From Methylobacterium sp. (GTDB taxonomy: Bacteria; Pseudomonadota; Alphaproteobacteria; Rhizobiales; Beijerinckiaceae), in the NCBI GenBank assembly GCA_020253445.1, contig JADCBP010000004.1:277259-341258 (forward strand): a stretch of 64,000 nt of DNA, given 5' to 3'. The notes under the pieces are model-generated. The model was not told where the DNA came from. It worked only from the letters and a program-made list of their open reading frames with translations, and searched no databases. Made by a program: the position numbers and the translations under genes. Below are positions 57,166-64,000 of this stretch, one piece after another (position 1 is the first letter of the stretch; the number at the start of each line of letters is the position of its first letter).

Positions 57166-57726
57166 TTACTGCCGGAAAGGGAAGTTGAACAACTTGAGGA
57201 GCGCGCGAGCCTCCTCATCGGTCTTCGCCGTGGTGCAGACGATCACGTCCATGCCCCAGATCTGATCAACCTTGTCGTAGTTGATCTCGGGGAAAATAAT
57301 GTGCTCCTTGATGCCCATGGCGTAGTTGCCACGGCCGTCGAACGACTTGGCGTTCAGGCCGCGGAAGTCGCGGACGCGCGGCAGCGCGACCGTAATCAGT
57401 CGATCCAGAAATTCGTACATCGTGTTCGCGCGCAGCGTCACCTTCGCGCCGATCGGCATGTTCTCGCGCACCTTGAACTGCGCGATCGCCTTGCGGGCAC
57501 GAGTGACGACCGGCTTCTGGCCGGCGATGAGGGCGAGATCGGCCGCAGCCACGCTCGCCTTCTTGGAATCAGCCGTCGATTCACCCACGCCCATGTTGAG
57601 GACGATCTTGGTGATCCTGGGAACTTCCATCGCGTTCTTGTAGCCGAACTGCTCACGCATGCTGGCCACGATGACGTCACGATAATGCGCCTTGAGGCGC
57701 GGTTCGTATTTTGCCGTATCAAGCAT
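57166..57726 (-). CDS. rplE: 50S ribosomal protein uL5
   Basis: A 186-residue uL5 ([50 protein letters not shown]). It binds 5S rRNA and the P-site tRNA region. Its ATG overlaps the rplX stop by 8 bases, and the longer in-frame extension is a shadow of rplX. Confidence 0.98.
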   Translation of the reverse strand: MLDTAKYEPRLKAHYRDVIVASMREQFGYKNAMEVPRITKIVLNMGVGESTADSKKASVAAADLALIAGQKPVVTRARKAIAQFKVRENMPIGAKVTLRANTMYEFLDRLITVALPRVRDFRGLNAKSFDGRGNYAMGIKEHIIFPEINYDKVDQIWGMDVIVCTTAKTDEEARALLKLFNFPFRQ

Positions 57727-58036
57727 CGATCTGCTCCCCGGAGCGCTTCGCGACGCGGACCTTGCGGCCATCCTCGAGCACCTTGAAGCCGACGCGGGTC
57801 GGCTTGCCATCCTTCGGATCGGCCACTGCCAGGTTCGACAGGTTCACCGCCGCTTCCCTGGTGATGATGCCGCCCTGCTGGTTCTGGGTCTGGCGCTGAT
57901 GGCGCTTCACCAGGGCCACGCCGCGCACCACCGCGCGGCCTTCGGTCGGACGCACTTCGAGCACTTCGCCCGACTTGCCCTTGTCACGGCCGGTGATGAC
58001 GACGACCTTGTCGCCCTTCTTGATCTTCGCAGCCAT
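57719..58036 (-). CDS. rplX: 50S ribosomal protein uL24
   Basis: A 105-residue uL24 with the KOW motif ([25 protein letters not shown], quoted by its ends KIKKGDKV and GEVLEV) at the N-terminus. It starts the assembly of the 50S. Its ATG at 58036 overlaps the rplN stop by one base (TGATG), and its end overlaps rplE by 8 bases, so translation is tightly coupled. Confidence 0.98.
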   Translation of the reverse strand: MAAKIKKGDKVVVITGRDKGKSGEVLEVRPTEGRAVVRGVALVKRHQRQTQNQQGGIITREAAVNLSNLAVADPKDGKPTRVGFKVLEDGRKVRVAKRSGEQIDA

Positions 58037-58404
58037 CACAGCACCTCAGGGGCGAGCGAGATGATCTTCATGTGGTTCCGGGCTCGCAGCTCGCGCGGCA
58101 CCGGCCCGAAGATGCGGGTGCCGATCGGCTCCTTGTCCTTGTTGACAAGCACGGCCGCGTTGCGGTCGAACCGGATCACGGAGCCATCCGCACGGCGGAT
58201 GTCCTTGGCGGTGCGCACGACGATCGCCTTCATGACGTCGCCCTTCTTCACGCGGCCCTTGGGGATCGCCTCCTTCACGGAGACGACAATGATGTCGCCC
58301 ACGCCGGCATATTTGCGCTTTGAACCGCCGAGCACCTTGATGCACATGACGCGGCGCGCGCCGGAATTATCGGCAACGTCGAGATTGGTTTGCATCTGGA
58401 TCAT
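58036..58404 (-). CDS. rplN: 50S ribosomal protein uL14
   Basis: A 122-residue uL14 ([59 protein letters not shown], quoted by ends). It bridges the subunits at B8. It is the 3' end of the mRNA segment preceding rplX. Confidence 0.98.
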   Translation of the reverse strand: MIQMQTNLDVADNSGARRVMCIKVLGGSKRKYAGVGDIIVVSVKEAIPKGRVKKGDVMKAIVVRTAKDIRRADGSVIRFDRNAAVLVNKDKEPIGTRIFGPVPRELRARNHMKIISLAPEVL

Positions 58405-58490
58405 GGGATGATCCTTCCTTTCATTCAGATCGGTTTCCGGGTCTCCCCGGACTACGCCTGAGGGCCCTGCCCTCGCCCCTCAGGGCTTGT

Positions 58491-58733
58491 TCAGGAGGCC
58501 TTCTCCTTGCCGAGCACCACCCAGCGCTTCAACTTGGAAATCGGGGCCGCCTCCTGGATGAAAACCTCGTCGCCAACCTTGCAGGCATTCGCCTCGTCAT
58601 GCGCGTGGTAGTTCTTCGAGCGGCGGACGGTCTTCTTGAAGAGCGGATGGGTGAAGCGACGCTCCACCTTCACCACCACCGTCTTGTTCTGGACATCGCT
58701 GACAACGACGCCCTGCAGAATGCGCTTCGGCAT
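58491..58733 (-). CDS. rpsQ: 30S ribosomal protein uS17
   Basis: An 80-residue uS17 ([32 protein letters not shown], quoted by ends [10 protein letters not shown] and ERRFTHPLF; then [22 protein letters not shown]). It binds 16S rRNA near helix 11. It lies between rpmC and rplN. Confidence 0.97.
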   Translation of the reverse strand: MPKRILQGVVVSDVQNKTVVVKVERRFTHPLFKKTVRRSKNYHAHDEANACKVGDEVFIQEAAPISKLKRWVVLGKEKAS

Positions 58734-58743
58734 CTTTCTCTCC

Positions 58744-58959
58744 TCAGCCCTTCGCCGCGGCGATCAGCTTGCTGCGCTGGATCGTCTTGATCCGCGCGAT
58801 ATCACGCCGAACCTCGCGGACACGACCAACATTCTCGAGTTGGCCGGTCGCGCGCTGGAAGCGCAGGTTGAACTGCTCCTTCTTCAGCCGCAGGATCTCG
58901 TCCTGAAGCTGATCCGCGGACATGACGCGGAGATCGGAGACGCGCTGGGACGTTTTCAT
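58744..58959 (-). CDS. rpmC: 50S ribosomal protein uL29
   Basis: A 71-residue helical uL29 ([52 protein letters not shown]-like DIARIKTI). It stands at the exit of the peptide tunnel and serves as a docking site for SRP and trigger factor. The ATG at 58959 was chosen over the GTG at 58974, which overlaps rplP, because GAGGG lies eight bases before it. Confidence 0.96.
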   Translation of the reverse strand: MKTSQRVSDLRVMSADQLQDEILRLKKEQFNLRFQRATGQLENVGRVREVRRDIARIKTIQRSKLIAAAKG

Positions 58960-58970
58960 CGCCACCACCC

Positions 58971-59384
58971 TCACTCGACAATGCGCTGCACGAACCGCGT
59001 GCGAACGGGAAGCTTTGCGGCGGCAAGGTCGAGCGCTTCACGGGCGAGTCCGGCATCCACGCCGCCGATCTCGAACATGATGCGGCCCGGCGCCACGCGC
59101 GCAGCCCAGAATTCGGGCGCGCCCTTGCCGGAGCCCATGCGGACTTCGGCAGGCTTTGACGAAACCGGCAGATCAGGGAAAACCCGGATCCACACGCGAC
59201 CGGCGCGCTTCATGTGGCGCGTCATGGCGCGGCGGGCCGCCTCGATCTGGCGGGCGGTGATCCGCTCCGGCTCCATCGCCTTGAGGCCGAACTCACCAAA
59301 GGCGAGTTCAAACCCGCCCTTGGAAGCGCCCTTGATGCGGCCCTTGAAAGCCTTGCGGAATTTGGTCTTTTTCGGTTGAAGCAT
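58971..59384 (-). CDS. rplP: 50S ribosomal protein uL16
   Basis: A 137-residue uL16 of standard length ([67 protein letters not shown], quoted by ends). It helps form the A-site region of the 50S. The longer in-frame N-terminus is rpsC shadow and was discarded. Confidence 0.98.
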   Translation of the reverse strand: MLQPKKTKFRKAFKGRIKGASKGGFELAFGEFGLKAMEPERITARQIEAARRAMTRHMKRAGRVWIRVFPDLPVSSKPAEVRMGSGKGAPEFWAARVAPGRIMFEIGGVDAGLAREALDLAAAKLPVRTRFVQRIVE

Positions 59385-59394
59385 GACCTGGCCC

Positions 59395-60099
59395 TCACGC
59401 CGCTTCCGGCGAGCGGCGGCCCTGCGAGCGCTGATCGTCCCCGGCGCGCTTGTCCTGCGCCATCGGATCATGCTCGAGGATCTCGCCCTTGAAGATCCAC
59501 ACCTTCACACCGCACGTGCCATAGGCCGTATGCGCCGTGGAGATGCCGTAATCGATATCCGCGCGCAGCGTATGCAGCGGCACACGACCCTCGCGATACC
59601 ACTCGACGCGCGCGATTTCCGCACCACCGAGACGGCCCGAGCAGGTGATCTTGATGCCTTCGGCGCCCAGGCGCATCGCCGACTGCACCGCGCGCTTCAT
59701 GGCACGGCGGAAGGCCACACGGCGCTCGAGCTGCTGCGAAATCGAATCCGCGACCAGCGTCGCGTCAAGTTCCGGCTTGCGGACTTCGACGATGTTGAGC
59801 GCCACTTCGCTCTTGGTCATCGCCGCAACCTGCTTGCGCAGCTTGTCGATATCCGCACCCTTCTTGCCGATCACCACGCCCGGACGAGCCGAGTAGATGG
59901 TGACGCGGGCCTTCTTGTGCGGACGCTCGACGATGATCTTCGAGACTGCGGCCTGCTTGAGATCCTTCATGAGTTGCTCGCGGATCTTGAAATCCTCATG
60001 CAGCATGCCGGAATAATCCGCCGAGTTGGCGTACCAGCGGCTGTCCCAGGTCCGGTTGATGCCGAGCCGCAGACCGATCGGATTGACCTTCTGTCCCAT
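59395..60099 (-). CDS. rpsC: 30S ribosomal protein uS3
   Basis: A 234-residue uS3 ([24 protein letters not shown]; then KH-domain [18 protein letters not shown] and the late [16 protein letters not shown]). The KH motif G-x-x-G is GKKG. It forms part of the mRNA entry. The C-terminal tail is shorter and basic, as in relatives. Confidence 0.98.
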   Translation of the reverse strand: MGQKVNPIGLRLGINRTWDSRWYANSADYSGMLHEDFKIREQLMKDLKQAAVSKIIVERPHKKARVTIYSARPGVVIGKKGADIDKLRKQVAAMTKSEVALNIVEVRKPELDATLVADSISQQLERRVAFRRAMKRAVQSAMRLGAEGIKITCSGRLGGAEIARVEWYREGRVPLHTLRADIDYGISTAHTAYGTCGVKVWIFKGEILEHDPMAQDKRAGDDQRSQGRRSPEAA

Positions 60100-60102
60100 G
60101 GC

Positions 60103-60483
60103 TTACTCCTGGTCCTGCTTCTGGCTCACGATGATCGTGATGTTCGCGAACGGCTTGGTCACCCGGCCCGTGCGGCCACGGCCGTGGAACTGGATGCGCT
60201 TCATGACGATCGACTTGCCGACATAGGCCTGGCGCACCACCAGGTCGTCGATGTCGAGGTCGTGGTTGTTCTCGGCATTCGCGATCGCGCTCTCGAGGCA
60301 CTTCTTCACGTCCTGCGCGATGCGCTTGCGCGAAAACTCGAGATCGGCAAGAGCGGTCGAGACCTTCTTTCCACGAATGAGCTGAGCGACGAGGTTGAGC
60401 TTCCGCGGAGAGACACGCAGGTTGCGCGCCACCGCCTTGGCCTCGGTATCGGCCTCGCGCCGGATATTGGCTACCTGGCCCAT
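60103..60483 (-). CDS. rplV: 50S ribosomal protein uL22
   Basis: A 126-residue uL22 ([48 protein letters not shown], quoted by ends [10 protein letters not shown] and MKRI). A beta hairpin from it lines the nascent peptide tunnel. The ATG at 60483 matches the family start [10 protein letters not shown]; the longer frame is shadow. Confidence 0.97.
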   Translation of the reverse strand: MGQVANIRREADTEAKAVARNLRVSPRKLNLVAQLIRGKKVSTALADLEFSRKRIAQDVKKCLESAIANAENNHDLDIDDLVVRQAYVGKSIVMKRIQFHGRGRTGRVTKPFANITIIVSQKQDQE

Positions 60484-60484
60484 C

Positions 60485-60763
60485 TTACTTCCTCTTTGCC
60501 TTCTTGTCGGCCGCGTGACCATAGAAGGTCCGCGTCGGCGAGAACTCGCCGAATTTCATGCCCACCATCTCTTCGGTCACCAGCACGGGAACGTGCTTCT
60601 GGCCGTTATAGACCCCGAAGGTCAAGCCCACGAATTGCGGAAGGATCGTGGAGCGGCGGCTCCAGATCTTGATCACGTCGTTGCGGCTCGAGGCCCGCGA
60701 GGCCTCTGCCTTCTTCAGAAGGTATCCGTCGACAAACGGACCTTTCCAAACGGAACGCGGCAT
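60485..60763 (-). CDS. rpsS: 30S ribosomal protein uS19
   Basis: A 92-residue uS19 of standard length ([42 protein letters not shown], quoted by ends; end AADKKAKRK). It contacts the A- and P-site tRNAs. It is separated from rplV by one base between stop and start. Confidence 0.98.
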   Translation of the reverse strand: MPRSVWKGPFVDGYLLKKAEASRASSRNDVIKIWSRRSTILPQFVGLTFGVYNGQKHVPVLVTEEMVGMKFGEFSPTRTFYGHAADKKAKRK

Positions 60764-60774
60764 CAGGCCTCTCC

Positions 60775-61611
60775 TTACTTCTTGCGATCGTGCCGCGAGG
60801 ACACGATGAAGCGATCCGTGCGCTTGTTGGCGCGCGTCTTCTTGCCCTTGGTCGGCTTGCCCCACGGGGTCACCGGATGGCGACCACCGGAGGTGCGACC
60901 CTCACCACCACCATGCGGGTGGTCGATCGGGTTCATGGCCACGCCGCGGTTATGCGGGCGGAACCCCAGCCAGCGATTGCGACCGGCCTTGCCGAGCGAG
61001 ATGTTCATATGGTCCGGGTTCGACACCGCGCCGATCGTGGCGAAGCAGGCGCCGTTCACGAGGCGCTGTTCACCAGAATTCAGGCGAATGATGACATAGC
61101 CCTGGTCGCGACCGACGATCTGCGCATAGGTGCCGGCCGAACGCGCGAGCTGACCCCCCTTGCCGATCTTGGTCTCGATATTGTGCACGATGGTGCCGAC
61201 CGGAATGGCCGAAACCGGAAGCGCGTTGCCTGGCTTGATATCCGCGGTTTCGCTGGCCAAAACCTCATCACCGACCGCGAGGCGCTGCGGCGCAAGGATG
61301 TAGCTCAGGGTCTCGTCCGCATAGCGGATGAGCGCGATGAAGGCCGTGCGGTTCGGATCATATTCCAGGCGCTCGACCTTCGCGGCCATGCCCAGCTTGC
61401 CCCGGCGATTGAAATCCACCAGACGGTAGGCCTTCTTGTGGCCACCGCCCCGGAAGCGCACGGTGACGCGGCCGAGATTGTTGCGGCCGCCCGAGCCTGT
61501 CTTGCCCTCGGTGAGAGCCTTGACCGGCTTGCCCTTGTAGAGTTCCGAACGGTCCACCAGCGTCAGCTGGCGGGTGCCCGGAGTGACGGGATTGTACTTC
61601 TTCAGTGCCAT
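60775..61611 (-). CDS. rplB: 50S ribosomal protein uL2
   Basis: A 278-residue uL2 ([52 protein letters not shown] with the conserved catalytic-centre His; and the late [22 protein letters not shown]). It is essential for 50S peptidyl-transferase activity. Confidence 0.98.
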   Translation of the reverse strand: MALKKYNPVTPGTRQLTLVDRSELYKGKPVKALTEGKTGSGGRNNLGRVTVRFRGGGHKKAYRLVDFNRRGKLGMAAKVERLEYDPNRTAFIALIRYADETLSYILAPQRLAVGDEVLASETADIKPGNALPVSAIPVGTIVHNIETKIGKGGQLARSAGTYAQIVGRDQGYVIIRLNSGEQRLVNGACFATIGAVSNPDHMNISLGKAGRNRWLGFRPHNRGVAMNPIDHPHGGGEGRTSGGRHPVTPWGKPTKGKKTRANKRTDRFIVSSRHDRKK

Positions 61612-61625
61612 CTGTCCCTCCCGCC

Positions 61626-61922
61626 TCAGAGCCCGGTCGTGACGTCGATGCTCTGGCCTTCAGCCAAAGTCACGATCGCTTTCTTCACGTCCGACTGCCG
61701 GCCGACGGTGCCGCGGAAGCGCTTCTCCTTGCCCTTGCGGACCAGGGTGTTCACCGCTGTCACCTTCACGTCGAACAGCTTCTCGACCGCCGCCTTGATT
61801 TGCGGCTTCGTGGCGTCGCGGGCGACCTTGAACACCACCTTGTTCTTCTCGCTCAACGCCGTCGCCTTCTCGGTGATGACCGGAGAAAGGATGACGTCAT
61901 ACATCTTCGGATCGATGCTCAT
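61626..61922 (-). CDS. rplW: 50S ribosomal protein uL23
   Basis: A 98-residue uL23 ([49 protein letters not shown], quoted by ends NKVVFKV and FDVKV). It sits at the tunnel exit and docks trigger factor and SRP. The ATG at 61922 matches the family start. Confidence 0.97.
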   Translation of the reverse strand: MSIDPKMYDVILSPVITEKATALSEKNKVVFKVARDATKPQIKAAVEKLFDVKVTAVNTLVRKGKEKRFRGTVGRQSDVKKAIVTLAEGQSIDVTTGL

Positions 61923-61935
61923 CGCTTTCCCCTGA

Positions 61936-62559
61936 TCAGCCGGCCAGACGCGCGTTGATCGCGTCAAGCGCCGCCGTGGTCAGCACGAGCTTCTCGCGGC
62001 GGATGATGTCGTAGACGTTGATGCCCTGGACCGGCAGCACATCCAGGTTCGGGATGTTGCGGGCCGCGAGAACGAAATTGTCCTGCAGCGTCTCGCCGCC
62101 AATGATCAGCGCGTTGCTCCAGCCGAGCTTGGCCAGTGTCTCGAGCAGCAGCTTCGTCTTCGGCTCGGCAATTTCCGCCTTGTCGAGAACGATGATGTTC
62201 GCGTCCTTCGCCTTGGCCGAAAGCGCATGCTTCAGCGCCAGAACGCGCACCTTTTTCGGCAGATCATGCGCATGAGAGCGCGAGATCGGGCCGAAGGCAC
62301 GGCCACCGCCGCGGAACTGCGGCGCCTTCGCCGAGCCGTGGCGGGCGCCGCCGGTGCCCTTCTGCTTGTACATCTTCTTCGTGGTGCGGTTGATGGTCGA
62401 CCGCTCCTGCGCCTGGTGAGTGCCCTGCTGGCGCTTGGCCAGCTGGTAGCGCACCATGCGCGCAATGAGATCCGTGCGCGGCTCGAGGCCGAACACTTCG
62501 GCGGAGACCTCCACCGAGCCAGCTTCCTTGCCGGCCAGAGTCTGGATGGCGAGTTTCAT
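61936..62559 (-). CDS. rplD: 50S ribosomal protein uL4
   Basis: A 207-residue uL4 ([45 protein letters not shown], quoted by ends; [20 protein letters not shown] [16 protein letters not shown]). In E. coli L4 autoregulates the S10 operon at its leader; whether that occurs in this lineage is unknown. It lies 13 bases before rplW. Confidence 0.98.
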   Translation of the reverse strand: MKLAIQTLAGKEAGSVEVSAEVFGLEPRTDLIARMVRYQLAKRQQGTHQAQERSTINRTTKKMYKQKGTGGARHGSAKAPQFRGGGRAFGPISRSHAHDLPKKVRVLALKHALSAKAKDANIIVLDKAEIAEPKTKLLLETLAKLGWSNALIIGGETLQDNFVLAARNIPNLDVLPVQGINVYDIIRREKLVLTTAALDAINARLAG

Positions 62560-62564
62560 CGTTC

Positions 62565-63272
62565 TCAACCTTCCGTGGTTTCCGCCGCGGCCTCAGAGCC
62601 GAGCTTGAACTTGCCGGGAAGCGGCGCATCCTTCGGAGCGGGCTTCTTGACGGCATCGCGAACCATGATCCAGCCGCCCTTGGTGCCCGGAACGGCACCC
62701 TCGACGAGGATCAGACCGCGCGTCGCATCCGTGCGCACGACCTTGAGGTTCAGCGTGGTGACGCGCTCGACACCGAGATGACCCGGCATCTTCTTGTTCT
62801 TGAAGGTGCGGCCCGGATCCTGGCGGCCACCGGTCGAACCGATCGAGCGATGCGAAACCGAAACACCATGCGTGGCACGAAGCCCACCGAAGTTCCAGCG
62901 TTTCATGCCGCCGGCAAATCCCTTGCCTGTCGTGGTGCCCGTGACATCCACGAACTGGCCCGGAACGAAATGATCCGCCGTGATCTCGGCACCCACCGGA
63001 ATCAGCTTGTCTTCGTCGACGCGAAACTCCGCGAGACGCATGCGCGGCTCGACCTTGGCAACCGCAAAGCGGCTGCGCTCGGCCTTCGAGACGTTCTTGG
63101 CCTTCGCCTTGCCGGCGCCGAGCTGAAGCGCCACGTAGCCGTCGCGCTCCGTCGTGCGGTGCGCCACGACCTGGCAGCCATCCAGCCGCAGGACCGTCAC
63201 GGGGACATGATCCCCGTTATCATTGAAGACGCGGGTCATCCCGATCTTCTGTGCAATCACCCCTGACCTCAT
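62565..63272 (-). CDS. rplC: 50S ribosomal protein uL3
   Basis: A 235-residue uL3 ([36 protein letters not shown], quoted by ends [12 protein letters not shown] and LDGCQVV; the W-loop [25 protein letters not shown] by ends; [13 protein letters not shown] NKKMPGHLG). The Gln in this W-loop is the site methylated by PrmB in relatives. The ATG at 63272 (family start MRSGV) is preferred to the ATG at 63281. Confidence 0.97.
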   Translation of the reverse strand: MRSGVIAQKIGMTRVFNDNGDHVPVTVLRLDGCQVVAHRTTERDGYVALQLGAGKAKAKNVSKAERSRFAVAKVEPRMRLAEFRVDEDKLIPVGAEITADHFVPGQFVDVTGTTTGKGFAGGMKRWNFGGLRATHGVSVSHRSIGSTGGRQDPGRTFKNKKMPGHLGVERVTTLNLKVVRTDATRGLILVEGAVPGTKGGWIMVRDAVKKPAPKDAPLPGKFKLGSEAAAETTEG

Positions 63273-63349
63273 GGGCGTCATTTCCTTTTCCAGAGGAGGT
63301 CCAACTCACCCGCCGGCGGACCGGCGGAACTCTTCGTTCCGAACCCGCC

Positions 63350-63658
63350 TCAAAGGCGGATTTCGACATCCACGCCCGCGGCAAGATCGAGCTTCATCAG
63401 CGCGTCCACGGTTTGCGGGGTCGGATCGACGATGTCGAGGACGCGCTTGTGCGTCCGGATTTCGAACTGCTCGCGGCTCTTCTTGTCGACATGCGGCGAG
63501 CGGTTCACGGTGAACTTCTCGATCCGCGTCGGCAGCGGGATCGGCCCGCGAATTTGCGCGCCGGTGCGCTTCGCCGTCGATACGATCTCGCGCGTCGAGG
63601 TGTCGAGCACGCGATGGTCGAAGGCCTTGAGGCGGATGCGGATGGTCTGTCCGTTCAT
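63350..63658 (-). CDS. rpsJ: 30S ribosomal protein uS10 (NusE)
   Basis: A 102-residue uS10 of standard length ([53 protein letters not shown] by ends; [18 protein letters not shown]). It also serves as NusE in antitermination. It opens the S10 operon after tuf. Confidence 0.98.
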   Translation of the reverse strand: MNGQTIRIRLKAFDHRVLDTSTREIVSTAKRTGAQIRGPIPLPTRIEKFTVNRSPHVDKKSREQFEIRTHKRVLDIVDPTPQTVDALMKLDLAAGVDVEIRL

Positions 63659-63770
63659 CGCTTGATCGTCCTTGCTTTCCGTTTCAACCGGGCCGGTGCG
63701 ACCCGGCTGTTACGGCGAAAAAAACTTGTCGAGGTTTCCCTCAATGGAAAGGCGCGCCCCCTTTGATCCC

Positions 63771-63803
63771 GATCCCCCTCCGGACGATGCTCGTCCGGGG
63801 ATC
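63771..63803 (-). other. strong hairpin between tuf and rpsJ, without U-tract
   Basis: GATCCCC (63771-63777) pairs with GGGGATC (63797-63803), and inside it GGACGA pairs with TCGTCC, with a GCA-type loop. It lies about 35 bases after the tuf stop on the minus strand. No T-run follows, so it may be a processing site or a factor-assisted terminator. The bases around it up to rpsJ (63659-63837) hold no other gene. Confidence 0.5.
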
Positions 63804-63837
63804 GGGGAGAGAGGCCGGCGCGCCAGACCGGTTTCGC

Positions 63838-64000
63838 TTAGTCCTGAATGCTCGCAACGACGCCGGCGCCGACGGTTCGGCCCCCTTCGCGGATGGCGAA
63901 GCGCAGCTTCTCTTCCATCGCGATCGGCGTGATCAGTTCGACCTCGAACGAGATGTTGTCGCCCGGCATCACCATCTCCGTGCCCGCCGGAAGCGTCACG
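63838..64000 (-). CDS. tuf: elongation factor Tu, C-terminal fragment (gene continues beyond the window)
   Basis: The final 53 codons of EF-Tu are visible on the minus strand, ending [15 protein letters not shown], then TAA; upstream within the window lie [13 protein letters not shown] and [21 protein letters not shown]-Tu delivers aminoacyl-tRNA to the ribosome. It lies directly before rpsJ, as in most alphaproteobacteria, and its N-terminal GTPase domain lies beyond base 64000. Confidence 0.97.
   Translation of the reverse strand, partial: VTLPAGTEMVMPGDNISFEVELITPIAMEEKLRFAIREGGRTVGAGVVASIQD

Overview
The window is chromosomal DNA from a high-GC alphaproteobacterium, almost certainly of the order Hyphomicrobiales (Rhizobiales). 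Lineage signs are a DivK/PleD pair next to rpmG and a DUF3572 gene, an EipB-type envelope protein, a phasin with a PhaR-like operator, ClpS-ClpA, an ATP12-family protein, lipB beside a small FliN-like gene, and the complete alphaproteobacterial S10-spc-alpha ribosomal cluster. I cannot name genus or species from sequence alone.

Layout. 1-5.8 kb: DUF983, NUDIX, a secreted unknown, an MFS transporter, rpmG, then pleD and divK (cell-cycle and c-di-GMP signalling). 5.8-12.5 kb: eipB, RidA plus a glycerophosphodiesterase, a DUF482 acyltransferase with an unusual inserted segment, a HIT protein, azlCD, and a secreted MetX-like esterase. 12.6-18.4 kb: clpA/clpS, a phasin and a large SPOR-tailed D,D-carboxypeptidase. 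18.4-28.1 kb: a membrane J-protein, then a leucine-catabolism neighbourhood (methylcrotonyl-CoA carboxylase alpha and beta, isovaleryl-CoA dehydrogenase) broken up by a short-chain dehydrogenase, a RidA, a CDF-like membrane protein, a ParE/RHH toxin-antitoxin pair, a rhodanese and a GST remnant. 28.5-33.3 kb: GH25 lipoprotein, mgtE, tRNA-Leu(GAG), a FliN-like gene, lipB and small enzymes. 33.3-41.1 kb: propionyl-CoA carboxylase alpha and beta, separated by a dipeptidase, a flavin monooxygenase and a universal stress protein. 41.1-49.0 kb: ATP12, HAD phosphatase, a PsiF-like Cys-repeat protein, an RluA-family pseudouridine synthase, crcB, rarA, a Deg protease and a BLUF photoreceptor. 49.0-64.0 kb: rplQ back to rpsJ and the 3' end of tuf, all on the minus strand.

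How the genes fit together: the two biotin-dependent carboxylases and isovaleryl-CoA dehydrogenase degrade branched-chain amino acids to acetyl-CoA and succinyl-CoA precursors, and the phasin indicates polyhydroxyalkanoate storage. Most of the rest is housekeeping.

I found no phage, CRISPR array, insertion sequence with an intact transposase, or clearly new defence system. The most interesting non-coding signal is a family of interspersed hairpin elements (about 8.1, 28.3, 31.0 and 55.3 kb, with a degenerate pair at 1.1 kb). Their loop core is conserved while the stem sequence changes on both sides. Other leads are a TGGTATACCA palindrome upstream of both methylcrotonyl-CoA carboxylase genes, two PhaR-like dyads at the phasin promoter, a candidate structured RNA or terminator downstream of pleD, and the in-frame insertion in the DUF482 gene.
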